A stretch of DNA of 64,000 bases from Hymenobacter convexus (GTDB lineage Bacteria; Bacteroidota; Bacteroidia; Cytophagales; Hymenobacteraceae): contig NZ_JAUQON010000002.1 in assembly GCF_030580955.1 (NCBI RefSeq), positions 620,001 through 684,000 on the forward strand. The letters run 5' to 3'. The position numbers were made by a program, and so were the translations under genes. The notes under the pieces were generated by a model. It saw only the letters and a list, made by a program, of their open reading frames with translations. It was not told where the DNA came from and did no database searches. Of this stretch, positions 16,782 to 25,023 are shown piece by piece (the first letter of the stretch is position 1; every line of letters begins with the position of its first letter).

Positions 16782-18572
16782 ATGCAACATACGCCTTACC
16801 GCAACCAGTCATTTTCAAAGCTCCAAAAGATTTTCGTCGAATCTTGCATAGAGCTATGTGACCCCAAGTCCCTAGACAGCTATAGAGCTAGGGTAGCAGG
16901 CCCAATATACATCTTGGAAGAGCTATACAAGCTTGTAGACGATTGGAAAAAGGCCAAGCTTAAATCATTTGAAACACTTGCTTCATGTCGAGATGAGACA
17001 ATTCTCATCTTAAAAGAAGATAAATGTATCAACTATGGCCGGGTCTCAAAAGCAGCTTTTATCGAGATTTTGAACTCCTTGAAAGACCAAAAAGACAACC
17101 TTGAGAATAATTTGCCGAAAGCAGAATATTATATTTATTATATACTGACGGTAAATAAGGATTACATTAAATCAACTCTTGAAAGTATAAAAGCAATTAT
17201 ATCTGATACTTATACGACTGTTGAGGACGAAAATACAGCGGCAAGTGCGTTGGTGTCAAGGACGGGTTTTTTAATAACTGAAATTATAAATTTTGGATTC
17301 ACTAAAGGATTTATAATAAGATTAATACGAGGCATATTTGTTTTCAACCCAGGTGGTTCATTCGAGGACTGTTGGGCAGCATTTTATGGAAGAATTTTGT
17401 CACAAGATAAGGAGAACTACTCTGTTATTTTTAAAGGATATATTCTTGAAAGCTTATTGGATGATGTGAATATCCCAAGCTTAAAGAGAGAAGTAGAGGA
17501 AGATGAAGTTGCAAAAATTGATGTATTGAAAGGTATAAGCAAGTATAGAAAATTTTTGCAAGCTGCGGTTAACCAAAGGTTCATGGTTAAAAGTGTTACT
17601 GCACTTGACCATTACCAAGCACTGAAAATAGCCAAGTCAGAGTTAGGGGCTATGCTAGATTTAATGCATTTAGGATACTGTAATCTCAAAATTGATTTAA
17701 GAGAATCAGCCCTAGTGGTAAATCACAATTCACCTGAAAGAGCCGATTTTCAAACTATTCATTTTCAGGCAGATGATGTTTTCACCAGTAATGACACCCT
17801 TTACAATAATCTATCTCTAAAACTGAGTAACATTGAATCTAAACGGTTCATAGCACAAGAAGTAGTAGCAAAAATAGAGTCTGCTATAAGATATCTGCGT
17901 GCAGGAAGTGAAGCGGTTGAATTAGAACAAAAGTTTTTGAATTATTGGATTGGGTTAGAAAATATATTCTCGACTCATGATATAAATGCCAAAACTTTTC
18001 TGAGAATTAGGATGCATCTATCCACAGCTCATGCGGTAAGCTACGCTCGTAGGAATTTGCATGATTTTCATAAGTCATTGAAGCGAATGAATGCTCGTCA
18101 GTATTTACCTGCATTCAATGATGACCTTACGTACTTAATGGACGTTGCCACATACGACTTAGTCATAGCTCAGAGTACTGAGCAGCCGTTTTTAGCCTTA
18201 CGTGCACAGACTTTGAAAGACAGCTACTTTGGAAATCCCAAACATTGCGAGGAAACTATCAAAAGGCATAAATTGAACGTTGAACGGCATCTTACAAGGA
18301 TGTATAAAATCAGAAATGAATTGGTGCATAATGCGGCAACATTTCAAAAGATTGAAAACATTACAAGTAATCTGAGATATTATTTAGTCTTTGTGCTGAA
18401 CAAACTAATAGAGTACTTTGATGGATGCCAACAAAAAGCTATTAGCGACAGATATATTGACATGAACGACTTTTTCTTGTTTCAAGAAGCTGTGCTGAAA
18501 TCAATTGAGGAAAAGGGATACTTACTAGAAGACTTGCTTAGAACGCCTCATCCAGTTGAATTTATAGTTTGA
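16782..18572 (+). CDS. AT-rich large protein with a C-terminal HEPN-type motif (defence candidate)
   Basis: 596 aa, soluble. The gene is far more AT-rich than everything around it and uses AGA, ATA, TTA and AAT codons rare in the neighbours, a sign of horizontal acquisition. Near the C-terminus YKIRNELVHNA contains an Rx4H motif (Arg511-His516), the catalytic signature of HEPN ribonucleases. About 125 residues earlier, KFLNYWIGLENIFS resembles the W-x-ALE-x-F helix of ApeA-like HEPN domains. The N-terminal 380 residues are helical and unrecognised, a possible sensor. It lies directly upstream of a toxin-antitoxin pair and an Abi gene. Antiphage function is inferred from motif and context only. 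Confidence 0.6.
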   Translation: MQHTPYRNQSFSKLQKIFVESCIELCDPKSLDSYRARVAGPIYILEELYKLVDDWKKAKLKSFETLASCRDETILILKEDKCINYGRVSKAAFIEILNSLKDQKDNLENNLPKAEYYIYYILTVNKDYIKSTLESIKAIISDTYTTVEDENTAASALVSRTGFLITEIINFGFTKGFIIRLIRGIFVFNPGGSFEDCWAAFYGRILSQDKENYSVIFKGYILESLLDDVNIPSLKREVEEDEVAKIDVLKGISKYRKFLQAAVNQRFMVKSVTALDHYQALKIAKSELGAMLDLMHLGYCNLKIDLRESALVVNHNSPERADFQTIHFQADDVFTSNDTLYNNLSLKLSNIESKRFIAQEVVAKIESAIRYLRAGSEAVELEQKFLNYWIGLENIFSTHDINAKTFLRIRMHLSTAHAVSYARRNLHDFHKSLKRMNARQYLPAFNDDLTYLMDVATYDLVIAQSTEQPFLALRAQTLKDSYFGNPKHCEETIKRHKLNVERHLTRMYKIRNELVHNAATFQKIENITSNLRYYLVFVLNKLIEYFDGCQQKAISDRYIDMNDFFLFQEAVLKSIEEKGYLLEDLLRTPHPVEFIV

Positions 18573-18577
18573 TTCTT

Positions 18578-18622
18578 AAGCTTCGCCAGCCGCTGCCGCC
18601 CCGGGAGCGGCTGGGGGGTGGG
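18578..18622. repeat. Defence-block repeat, copy 1 (short)
   Basis: Starts AAGCTTCGCCAGCCGC and contains an inverted AGCCGC...GCGGCT. It starts 5 bp after the HEPN-type gene and is nearly identical to the first 40 bp of the copy at 20515. GC-rich, next to a very AT-rich gene. Confidence 0.75.
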
Positions 18623-18651
18623 GCACTCTGGCAATTTCGTATCTTAGCCAC

Positions 18652-18897
18652 ATGGAAACTGTTGCTTCAGCGGCCCACCCGCGCATCACCCTCGACCCGA
18701 ACATCTGTCACGGGCAGCCCACGGTGCGCGGCCTGCGCTACCCTGTGCAAAACGTGCTCGAATACTTGGCCTCCGGCATGACGGAAGCCGAAATCCTGGC
18801 CGACTACCCCGATTTGGAGGCCGAGGACCTGCGCGCCTGCCAGGCCTACGCGGCCGACATGCTGCAAGTGCGGTCCATCTTCCGGCTGGCGTCGTGA
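18652..18897 (+). CDS. DUF433 antitoxin
   Basis: 81 aa. Full-length DUF433 match: HPRITLDPNICHGQPTVRGL, RYPVQNVLEYLASGMTEAEI and DYPDLEAEDLRACQAYA. DUF433 proteins carry a small winged or ribbon-helix type DNA-binding fold and act as antitoxins to DUF5615 PIN-like toxins. Its stop overlaps the GTG of the next gene by 4 bp (GTGA), the standard coupled antitoxin-toxin order. It probably neutralises the toxin by direct binding and represses the operon. A related but unpaired gene lies at 39057. Confidence 0.87.
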   Translation: METVASAAHPRITLDPNICHGQPTVRGLRYPVQNVLEYLASGMTEAEILADYPDLEAEDLRACQAYAADMLQVRSIFRLAS

Positions 18898-19268
18898 GCA
18901 CCGCCGAGGCGCTGCGGTTTTTGGTCGATGCGCAGCTGCCGAAGCGGTTGGCCGATTTTCTGGCCTTTCATACCGGTTGCGATTGCCTGCACACCCTCGA
19001 CCTACCGGCCGCCAACCAGACGCAGGACGGCAGTATCACCCGGCTTTCGATGGATGAGAAGCGGGTGGTCATCACCAAAGACGCGGACTTTGTGAACAGC
19101 TTTTTGCTGCATGGCCAGCCCTACAAGCTGCTGCTCGTGTCCACGGGCAACATCAGCACGAATGAGTTGCTGGAAGTGTTTCGGGCGTTTCTGCCGCAAC
19201 TCACGAAGCTGTTCGGGAATCACTCGTACCTGGAATTGTCGCGCACGCTGCTGGTGACGCACCGTTAG
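18894..19268 (+). CDS. DUF5615 PIN-like toxin
   Basis: 124 aa from GTG 18894, overlapping the antitoxin stop. The PIN-like pattern is visible: FLVDAQLP with Asp12, then ITKDADF with Asp63 and Asp65, and a conserved core strand YKLLLVSTGNIS. DUF5615 domains belong to the PIN nuclease superfamily (Mut7-C type) and are expected to cleave RNA when free of antitoxin. With DUF433 it forms a type II toxin-antitoxin pair, located between a HEPN-type gene and an Abi gene. Confidence 0.85.
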   Translation: MSTAEALRFLVDAQLPKRLADFLAFHTGCDCLHTLDLPAANQTQDGSITRLSMDEKRVVITKDADFVNSFLLHGQPYKLLLVSTGNISTNELLEVFRAFLPQLTKLFGNHSYLELSRTLLVTHR

Positions 19269-19278
19269 CAAGTAACCT

Positions 19279-19466
19279 AAGCTTCCCCAGCCGCCTTCGC
19301 GCCGGGGGCGGGTGGGTTGGTTTTGGGGGTGCGCGCCGTTAGGTAGAAACACGAAGCATCGTTCAGCCGCTGGGGCGCCGGGGGCGGCTGGGGTGGCGTT
19401 GGGGAAGCTCGCGCGCCGTTAGGTAGAAACACTAAGCGTCGTTCAGCCGATGGGGCGGGTGGGGGG
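19279..19466. repeat. Defence-block repeat, copy 2 (two tandem ~80-bp units)
   Basis: Begins AAGCTTCCCCAGCCGCC and then carries two units with 80-bp period, marked by GCGCGCCGTTAGGTAGAAAC at 19331 and 19411, each followed by AAGC-T-C-GTTCAGCCG. It follows the toxin stop by 10 bp and is strongly similar to the copy at 20515-20710. No coding frame of interest. Confidence 0.85.
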
Positions 19467-19490
19467 ATGCGACTGTTTTCACTGGTGAAA

Positions 19491-19521
19491 CTTGTTTTCC
19501 GGTATAGCCGTTCTACCTTTG
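19491..19521 (+). promoter_or_regulatory. Promoter of the Abi gene (CTTG-N19-TACCTTTG)
   Basis: CTTG at 19491-19494 and TACCTTTG at 19514-19521 fit the Bacteroidota promoter (one mismatch at -33). The start of transcription would be about 75 bp before the GTG at 19604. Confidence 0.6.
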
Positions 19522-19603
19522 CAACAACAACACCCGCCACGCCTCTAGGTCTCACGACTCACGCGCACCAGGGCGGGTTTTTTGTTGCCTCATTTTTCGG
19601 CCT

Positions 19604-20503
19604 GTGCAGTACGCGAAACCAGCTATTCCCATTCCGCAACAGCTGGCTTTGCTGCAAAGTCGCGGTTTGGTGATTACCGATACGGGGGAAGCAGAACGGG
19701 CATTGGCCCGATTGAGCTATTACCGGTTGAGCGCCTATTTCCTGTCTTTCCAAACACCGGGCGACCCCACGCACGCCTTTCGGCCAGGCACCACGTTTAC
19801 GGAAACGTTGCGGCTCTACGAGTTTGACGAGGAATTGCGGCTGCTGGTCTTTCGGGCGGCGGGTACGGTAGAAATTGCGCTACGGGCGCAGCTTGCTTAC
19901 CAAAACTCGCTGTTACTGGGGCCGCATTGGTACGAGAACCCGACGGCTGCGGTGAATGCTTACCGTTTTCAGGAAAACCTAAATAGCTTGGATAAGGACT
20001 TGGCGCGGGCCAGCGAAATATTTCTGGACCATTACCGCACCACCTACACCAACCCGCAACGGCCGCCCAGCTGGATGGGTTTGGAAGTGGCCTCATTCGG
20101 GCTGACATCTAAATTTCTGAATAATCTGCGCTCTTCGCCAGCTTCCGTCGCCATTGGTGCCTACTTCGGCGTCGATGAAATAGTGTTGAAAAGCTGGACG
20201 CGGATGATGAGCTACGTGCGCAACGTCTGTGCGCACCATGCACGTCTGTGGAACCGGACGCTAACAGTAAAGCCCAAACTTCCGCGCCGTACTGCTCACC
20301 GCTGGCTCGCCAATCCACGCATTGCCGATGACCGGCTTTATAGCCTGCTGGCAGTAGCCGCTTACCTGCTAACAGCTATCGAACCCGCTATCGGGCAACG
20401 ATTCAAACGGGATTTACGGACACTACTTCAAGTGTACCCAACGGTGCCAATAACGGTCATGGGTTTTCCTGTCGGTTGGGAACAAGATGCCTTCTGGCAG
20501 TAG
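19604..20503 (+). CDS. Abi family protein (Abi_2 / AbiD-AbiF type, HEPN superfamily)
   Basis: 299 aa from GTG 19604. The family hallmarks are present: the start MQYAKPAIPIPQQLALLQSR with RGLVI, RLSYYRLSAYFLSF (residues 37-50), an LRLYEFDEELRLLVF block, and YVRNVCAHHARLWNR with an Rx4H motif (Arg206-His211). Abi_2 proteins abort phage infection in lactococci and belong to the HEPN ribonuclease superfamily, so RNA cleavage is the likely activity. Composition is GC-rich like the host. It has its own promoter and is bracketed by two ~190-bp direct repeats. Confidence 0.88.
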   Translation: MQYAKPAIPIPQQLALLQSRGLVITDTGEAERALARLSYYRLSAYFLSFQTPGDPTHAFRPGTTFTETLRLYEFDEELRLLVFRAAGTVEIALRAQLAYQNSLLLGPHWYENPTAAVNAYRFQENLNSLDKDLARASEIFLDHYRTTYTNPQRPPSWMGLEVASFGLTSKFLNNLRSSPASVAIGAYFGVDEIVLKSWTRMMSYVRNVCAHHARLWNRTLTVKPKLPRRTAHRWLANPRIADDRLYSLLAVAAYLLTAIEPAIGQRFKRDLRTLLQVYPTVPITVMGFPVGWEQDAFWQ

Positions 20504-20514
20504 TAAAGCAACCT

Positions 20515-20710
20515 AAGCTTCGCCAGCCGCCCCCGCCCCGGGAGCGGCTGGTTTGGTTTTGGGGTAGCTCGCGCGGGATTGCGAGAAACACGAAGCATCG
20601 TTCAGCCGCGGGGGCGCCGGGGGCGGCTGGGGTGGCGTTGGGGAAGCTCGCGCGGCATTGCGAGAAACACTAAGCATCACCCAGCCGCTGCGCGCCGGGG
20701 GTGGAGGGGA
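20515..20710. repeat. Defence-block repeat, copy 3 (two tandem ~80-bp units)
   Basis: Begins AAGCTTCGCCAGCCGC 11 bp after the Abi stop. Two units with 79-bp period are marked by GCGCGGGATTGCGAGAAACAC (20571) and GCGCGGCATTGCGAGAAACAC (20650). It shares AAACACGAAGCATCGTTCAG, GGCGCCGGGGGCGGCTGGGG and TGGCGTTGGGGAAGCTCGCG with copy 2. With copy 2 it forms direct repeats about 1240 bp apart around the Abi gene. Confidence 0.85.
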
Positions 20711-20795
20711 GGCTTATGTTCAATTGCGGCGGCATATGCAGCTTTGCAATGGCCAACGGGTTCTTTAGCCACTGTTTCACCCTTCTCCTTGTTGT

Positions 20796-21704
20796 ATGCA
20801 TCTGTTCGGTCACCGCAACCGGCGTTTGGCTGCCAGCCTGCTGGGGCTGGCCCTGAGCTTATTGGGCTGTAGTGCCACCAAGACGCCGCTGGCCGCCCGC
20901 GTGCGTCCGGGCAGTGCGCCCACCTCCATCCTGATGCTCGGCTGTAGCCACCTGACGCAGCTCTACAAAGCCGGCAACCCGAACTCCGATGTGCTCACGC
21001 CCAAGCGCCAGGCCGAACTGGCCGCCGTGCTCGACGGGCTGCAGCGCTACCAGCCCGACGGCAGTCTGGTGGAGGAGCTGCCCGAGCAGCAGGGCCGCAT
21101 CGACAGCCTGTACCAGCGCTACCGGCAGGGCCAGCTCGACCTCAACACCCTGCCCGGCGGCCGCAGCGAGGTGTACCAGTTGGGTTTTGCGCTGGGCAAG
21201 CGCCTGGGGCTGGCCCGGATTCAGTGCGTGAACGCGCCGGGCGGCACGTCGCAAAGCATTCTGAATGCCGGCCAGAACATTGAGCTGTACGAGCAGGCCA
21301 ATGCCGACTGGCACGCGTTTTCCGACCCCTTCGGGCAGCAATTGGCGGCCGGCACCAGCACCATTGGGCAGTTTCTGCGCACCATCAACACCCCGGCTAC
21401 CCTGCGGCAGCTGCACGCGCTGGTGTACTGCACGCCGGCCCGCGTCACCAACGGCACGCTCAAACCCGATGAGATGGTCGATGCGGCGTTTATCAACCCC
21501 AAGTACGTGGGCGCGGAGTTCATCTCCGTATTCTACAACCGCGACCTGAAGGTGTATTCTAACATCGTGACCACTCAGCTGCAAACCAAGCAAAGCCGCC
21601 AGCTCCTGATAATCGGGGCGCGGCACGTGAGCTCGCTGCAGGGCATTCTGGCCGCCGACCCGGCCTATCGGGTGGAGCCCACTGCGCGCTACCTCGGGCG
21701 CTAA
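20796..21704 (+). CDS. DUF5694 (TraB/Tiki-like) lipoprotein
   Basis: 302 aa. A lipoprotein signal ends in lipobox SLLGC (Cys about residue 29). Then come SILMLGCSHLTQLYKAGN and DVLTPKRQAELAAVLDGLQR, the two characteristic opening blocks of DUF5694, and the C-terminal LLIIGARHVSSLQGILAAD. DUF5694 is distantly related to TraB/PrgY and erythromycin-esterase folds with a conserved GxxH near the start; here it reads GCSH, so a metal-dependent hydrolase is possible but unproven. The protein should face the periplasm. Single gene, outside the defence repeats. Confidence 0.75.
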   Translation: MHLFGHRNRRLAASLLGLALSLLGCSATKTPLAARVRPGSAPTSILMLGCSHLTQLYKAGNPNSDVLTPKRQAELAAVLDGLQRYQPDGSLVEELPEQQGRIDSLYQRYRQGQLDLNTLPGGRSEVYQLGFALGKRLGLARIQCVNAPGGTSQSILNAGQNIELYEQANADWHAFSDPFGQQLAAGTSTIGQFLRTINTPATLRQLHALVYCTPARVTNGTLKPDEMVDAAFINPKYVGAEFISVFYNRDLKVYSNIVTTQLQTKQSRQLLIIGARHVSSLQGILAADPAYRVEPTARYLGR

Positions 21705-21783
21705 CGCAGTCGCTCACAGTGTCGTATGGCCGCCTGGTGCCGGCCGGAGGCTACGGGCCAACTGGCGTGGGCGCACGTTAGCG

Positions 21784-23244
21784 CTAGGCCTGGGGGTGCT
21801 GGGCCAGCCACTGCAGGTAGGTTTTCTTCAGCCACTGTATTTCCGCTTTGCGGTATTCCGGGGTGCTGACCGTGAAATGGGTGCCGGGGTAATAGGCAAA
21901 GACTACGTCGGCGCCCAGCTTTTTCATTTGCTGCTCCATGAGCATTGCGGAAAAATTTAGGAAGTAGTTGTCCTCCGTGCCGGCCGATACCCGGAGCTTG
22001 CCATTGAGGTCGGGCTTGAGCCGGGCCCAGTGCCGGGTGATGTACTGCGTGAGGTCGTAGCGCTTCCAATAGGCAAACACCTGGCGGTCGAGGGTGCCGG
22101 TGGCGGGGTCGAACAGCGGTTTGGGCAGGCCCTGCGGGCCGCGGGGGCCAAACACGGCATCAAATGACACGTCCTGCTCGCCGCGGTAGAGCACGTTTTC
22201 CAGGTGGTGGGCAATGTTGGGCCGGTCGTACACCGCGGGGGCGGGCAGGGGGCCGCCGTAGATCACCGAGTCCGGCACAGGCACCCAGCGGGCGTCGGTG
22301 TAGAGGTTGGTGCGCAGGAAGCGGTGAAAGTCGACGGGGTCGGGGGCGCTGGCGTTGCCGCCGGCAAAGAGCTTGGGGTAATGCGTGAGTAGGTACACCA
22401 CGGCCCAGCCGCCGCTGCTGTGGCCCCGCAGCAGGCGCGCGCCGTTGGTGCGGTAGCGGCGTTCGAGCGCCGGCAAAAACTCGGTGGTGAAGGCATCGCC
22501 CACTGGGCCGTTGTTGTCGCTGTTGGCATACACGCTGTGGCCCAGCGAGCAGTCGCCGTCCAGAAACACGCGAACGCAGGCAATGGTGTCAATCGGGTTG
22601 GCGGGCAGGGTATCGGTGCTCTCGGTGCGCGAGTAGTGCAGGTAGCTGCCGCCGTAGCCCCCCACCGTGAGCACCAGCGGGTAGCGCCGGCCGGGGTGCT
22701 GGTGGTAGTCTCGGGGCAGGATGACGGCGGCGTTCAGCGAAACGGGCTTGCGCTGGAAGCGCGTCAGCAGCGCCGACGGCACTTTGATTTCCTGGCAAAA
22801 CGTGGTGGGCACAAAAACCGGCGCCGCCACGGCCTGGTCGCACACCAGCACGAAAGTTTCGGAGGCCGCCCCCAGTCTTACCTTCCGGGACGGGCTGTAG
22901 GGGTTGCCCGTGCTCTGGCCAATGGCGCGGCCTTCGAGGTTGCGGTCCCACACGGCCTGCACGTAGTAGTCGCCGCGGGCAATGCGCGAGAGCAGCGTGG
23001 GGTAGGAGAGGGCCGCATCATCGAAGGTAATGGCCTGGCCGGGCGGCACGTTGCGCACGGCCAGCCGGAAGCAGGGCCAGCTCGGCTGGTTCTTGGGCGC
23101 TTCGTTCTTTTGGGAAAGGTACAGGATGACGTTGCCCGTGAAAGGCCCCGCGTAAGCCGCCGCGGTGTAGGAAACCTTGAACTGCTGGGCGCGGGCGCCC
23201 GGCAGCGTCAGCAGCAGCAAAAAGAAGATGGCCAGGTATTTCAT
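21784..23244 (-). CDS. Exported esterase-fold hydrolase
   Basis: 486 aa with a signal peptide (MKYLAIFFLLLLTLPGARA). The first 180 residues form a beta-rich domain; the second part is an alpha/beta hydrolase of the putative esterase (esterase D/feruloyl esterase) group: LNAAVILPRDYHQHPGRRYP, VLTVGGYGGSYLHY, the nucleophile elbow LLRGHSSGGWAVVY, and a late His in YYPGTHFTVS. Members hydrolyse carboxylic esters of polymers or siderophores. Periplasmic or outer-membrane location is inferred. No neighbour suggests the substrate. Confidence 0.82.
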   Translation of the reverse strand: MKYLAIFFLLLLTLPGARAQQFKVSYTAAAYAGPFTGNVILYLSQKNEAPKNQPSWPCFRLAVRNVPPGQAITFDDAALSYPTLLSRIARGDYYVQAVWDRNLEGRAIGQSTGNPYSPSRKVRLGAASETFVLVCDQAVAAPVFVPTTFCQEIKVPSALLTRFQRKPVSLNAAVILPRDYHQHPGRRYPLVLTVGGYGGSYLHYSRTESTDTLPANPIDTIACVRVFLDGDCSLGHSVYANSDNNGPVGDAFTTEFLPALERRYRTNGARLLRGHSSGGWAVVYLLTHYPKLFAGGNASAPDPVDFHRFLRTNLYTDARWVPVPDSVIYGGPLPAPAVYDRPNIAHHLENVLYRGEQDVSFDAVFGPRGPQGLPKPLFDPATGTLDRQVFAYWKRYDLTQYITRHWARLKPDLNGKLRVSAGTEDNYFLNFSAMLMEQQMKKLGADVVFAYYPGTHFTVSTPEYRKAEIQWLKKTYLQWLAQHPQA

Positions 23245-23485
23245 TGCAGCAGCAGCAGAACGGGGAAGGTGAAGGAAGCGCTGTGGTTTTGCCAGCAGCG
23301 CCGGGAGTACCGGTTCGGTGGCCCACCCGTTACAGCCCCGGCCAAAAAAACTCCATTGCCGCCTTGAGACGGTTGAAAACAGCCCGCCGCCCCCGCGCCG
23401 GACGCGGCTGGTTCAGCATCAGGGGGCTGGCCGGAAACGCGGCTTTGCGCTATCTTGGAAGGCACATCCACCCCCCACGACAGCC

Positions 23486-24085
23486 ATGGCCGTTTCGGAA
23501 GCCGCCCTGAAGGAAAATTACCGCCGTCTTTCCGACGAGAAGCTGATGCGCATTGCCGCGGAAGACGCGCCCCGGCTCCGGCCGGAAGCCCTGGTGCTGC
23601 TCAAAGCAGAGCTCAGCACGCGCGGACTGGCCGAAACGGCCGAGAAAACCATTCAGGCGCAGCTGCGGCAGGCGACCGAAGCCGAGGTGCTGGCCTATGG
23701 AGCGCTGCTGCAGGCCCAGCCGTGCCCGGTGTGCGGGTCGGCGGCGCGGCCGCTCAATGCCACGGTCACGCACCGGGTGCTCAGCTTTGTGGTGATGACG
23801 ACCTGGAAAAAACAGCTGGTCATTGCCTGCCCGCCCTGCCTGGACCAACTCAACCACGACGCCATGAAGTCTTCCGCGCTGCTGGGGTGGTGGGGCTTTC
23901 CCTGGGGAGTGCCGCGCACCATTGACGCCCTGCTGTCGAACCAGAAAATGACCAGGGCCAACCATGCGCCCTATCCCAACGAAACCCTGCTGGCATTTGT
24001 GGCGGGCAACGTGGGCCGCATCGAAGCTGCTCGCGCCAACGCCCGCGACCTGCACGCCTTGCTCAAAGCCACGCTGCGGAGCTAA
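23486..24085 (+). CDS. Hypothetical protein with two CxxC zinc-type knuckles
   Basis: 199 aa from ATG 23486; the frame runs further upstream through sequence antisense to nothing, without conserved character. The N-terminal 80 residues are helical (ALKENYRRLSDEKLMRIAAE, an MRIAxxDAxxLRPEALxLL pattern seen in Bacteroidota proteins). Two CxxC pairs, PCPVCGS and CPPCLDQ, about 40 residues apart, could bind one zinc. A tryptophan- and glycine-rich hydrophobic patch follows (LLGWWGFPWGVPRTI), perhaps membrane-associated. Function unknown. Confidence 0.7.
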   Translation: MAVSEAALKENYRRLSDEKLMRIAAEDAPRLRPEALVLLKAELSTRGLAETAEKTIQAQLRQATEAEVLAYGALLQAQPCPVCGSAARPLNATVTHRVLSFVVMTTWKKQLVIACPPCLDQLNHDAMKSSALLGWWGFPWGVPRTIDALLSNQKMTRANHAPYPNETLLAFVAGNVGRIEAARANARDLHALLKATLRS

Positions 24086-24112
24086 AATGCCCGGGGACGC
24101 GCCCAATGATTT

Positions 24113-25021
24113 TCAGTTGAATGACGCCCGAAACGCCAGCGGCGAGAGGCTGGTCTTGGTTTTGAACAGCTTGCTGAACGATTGCAGGTGCTCGAATCCC
24201 AGGCCGTAGGCGATTTCGCTCACGGTGAGGCTGGTGGTCGAGAGTTGTTCTTTGGCCTTGGCGATGAGCTGGGCGTGGATGTGCTGCTGGGTGTTCTGGC
24301 CGGTGAGGACGCGCAGCAGGTTGCTGAGGTACTTGGGCGACACGCGCAGGCGCTCGGCCACGTACTGCACGGTGGGCAGGCCGCGCTCCAGCAGGTCGGG
24401 GCTGTCGAAATAGGCGTGGAGCAGGGTTTCGAGGCGTTCAAGTACCTCGTGGTTGGCCTTTTCGCGGGTCAGGAACTGGCGGTCGTAGAACCGGTCGGCG
24501 TAGTGCAGCAGGCTTTCCAGCTGCGACACGATAATCCGCTTGCTAAACCGGTCGATGGTGGACGTGTATTCCCGCTCGATGGCGAAGACAAGGCTCAGGA
24601 TGGCCGCCTCCTCCTTCGCCGACAGAAACAGCCCTTCCTTGAGCGAATAATCCCAGAAATCGTACTGCTTGATGGTTTTGGCCAGCGGCGTGTTCCACAG
24701 AAAATCGGGGTGGACGTACACTACCCACCCCGATTTTTCTACTGCCTGGGCCGGGTCGGCCACCGCCATGCTGAACACTTGGCCCGGCGCCATGAAGGAC
24801 ATGATGCCCTCGTTGAAGTCGAACGAGTGCTGCCCGTACTGCACGTGCACGTTGTGCATGCGCTTGATGGAAATCGAGTAGAAATCGAAGACCATGCTCA
24901 TCGGCTCCGCGCCATCGCGGTGCGGCACGGTGCTCACGTCCACCACGCTCAGCAGCGGATGCTGGGGCTTGGGCAGCTGCGCAAACGCATGAAACTCGCT
25001 AATGGTGGTGAAGCGCCGCAT
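24113..25021 (-). CDS. AraC family transcriptional regulator
   Basis: 302 aa. The N-terminal two-thirds form a cupin-like sensing domain. The C-terminal 100 residues carry the two helix-turn-helix motifs of AraC/XylS proteins: VQYVAERLRVSPKYLSNLLR and LTVSEIAYGLGFEHLQSFSK followed by LFKTKTSLSPLAFR. It starts 2 bp after the oxidoreductase stop on the same strand, so the two form an operon and the regulator probably controls that enzyme. The effector is unknown. Confidence 0.9.
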   Translation of the reverse strand: MRRFTTISEFHAFAQLPKPQHPLLSVVDVSTVPHRDGAEPMSMVFDFYSISIKRMHNVHVQYGQHSFDFNEGIMSFMAPGQVFSMAVADPAQAVEKSGWVVYVHPDFLWNTPLAKTIKQYDFWDYSLKEGLFLSAKEEAAILSLVFAIEREYTSTIDRFSKRIIVSQLESLLHYADRFYDRQFLTREKANHEVLERLETLLHAYFDSPDLLERGLPTVQYVAERLRVSPKYLSNLLRVLTGQNTQQHIHAQLIAKAKEQLSTTSLTVSEIAYGLGFEHLQSFSKLFKTKTSLSPLAFRASFN

Positions 25022-25023
25022 CG

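Noticed and set aside
19331..19432. GTTAGGT words in the defence-block repeat suggesting integron attC sites
   Set aside because: GTTAGGT fits the GTTRRRY core but is absent from copy 3, no matching RYYYAAC partner closes the arms, and there is no integrase in the window.
19529..19585. Terminator-like ACCCGCC...GGCGGGTTTTTT between the Abi promoter and its start
   Set aside because: The 7-bp stem has a loop of over 30 nt; it could be an attenuator of Abi expression, but there is no leader ORF or alternative fold visible.
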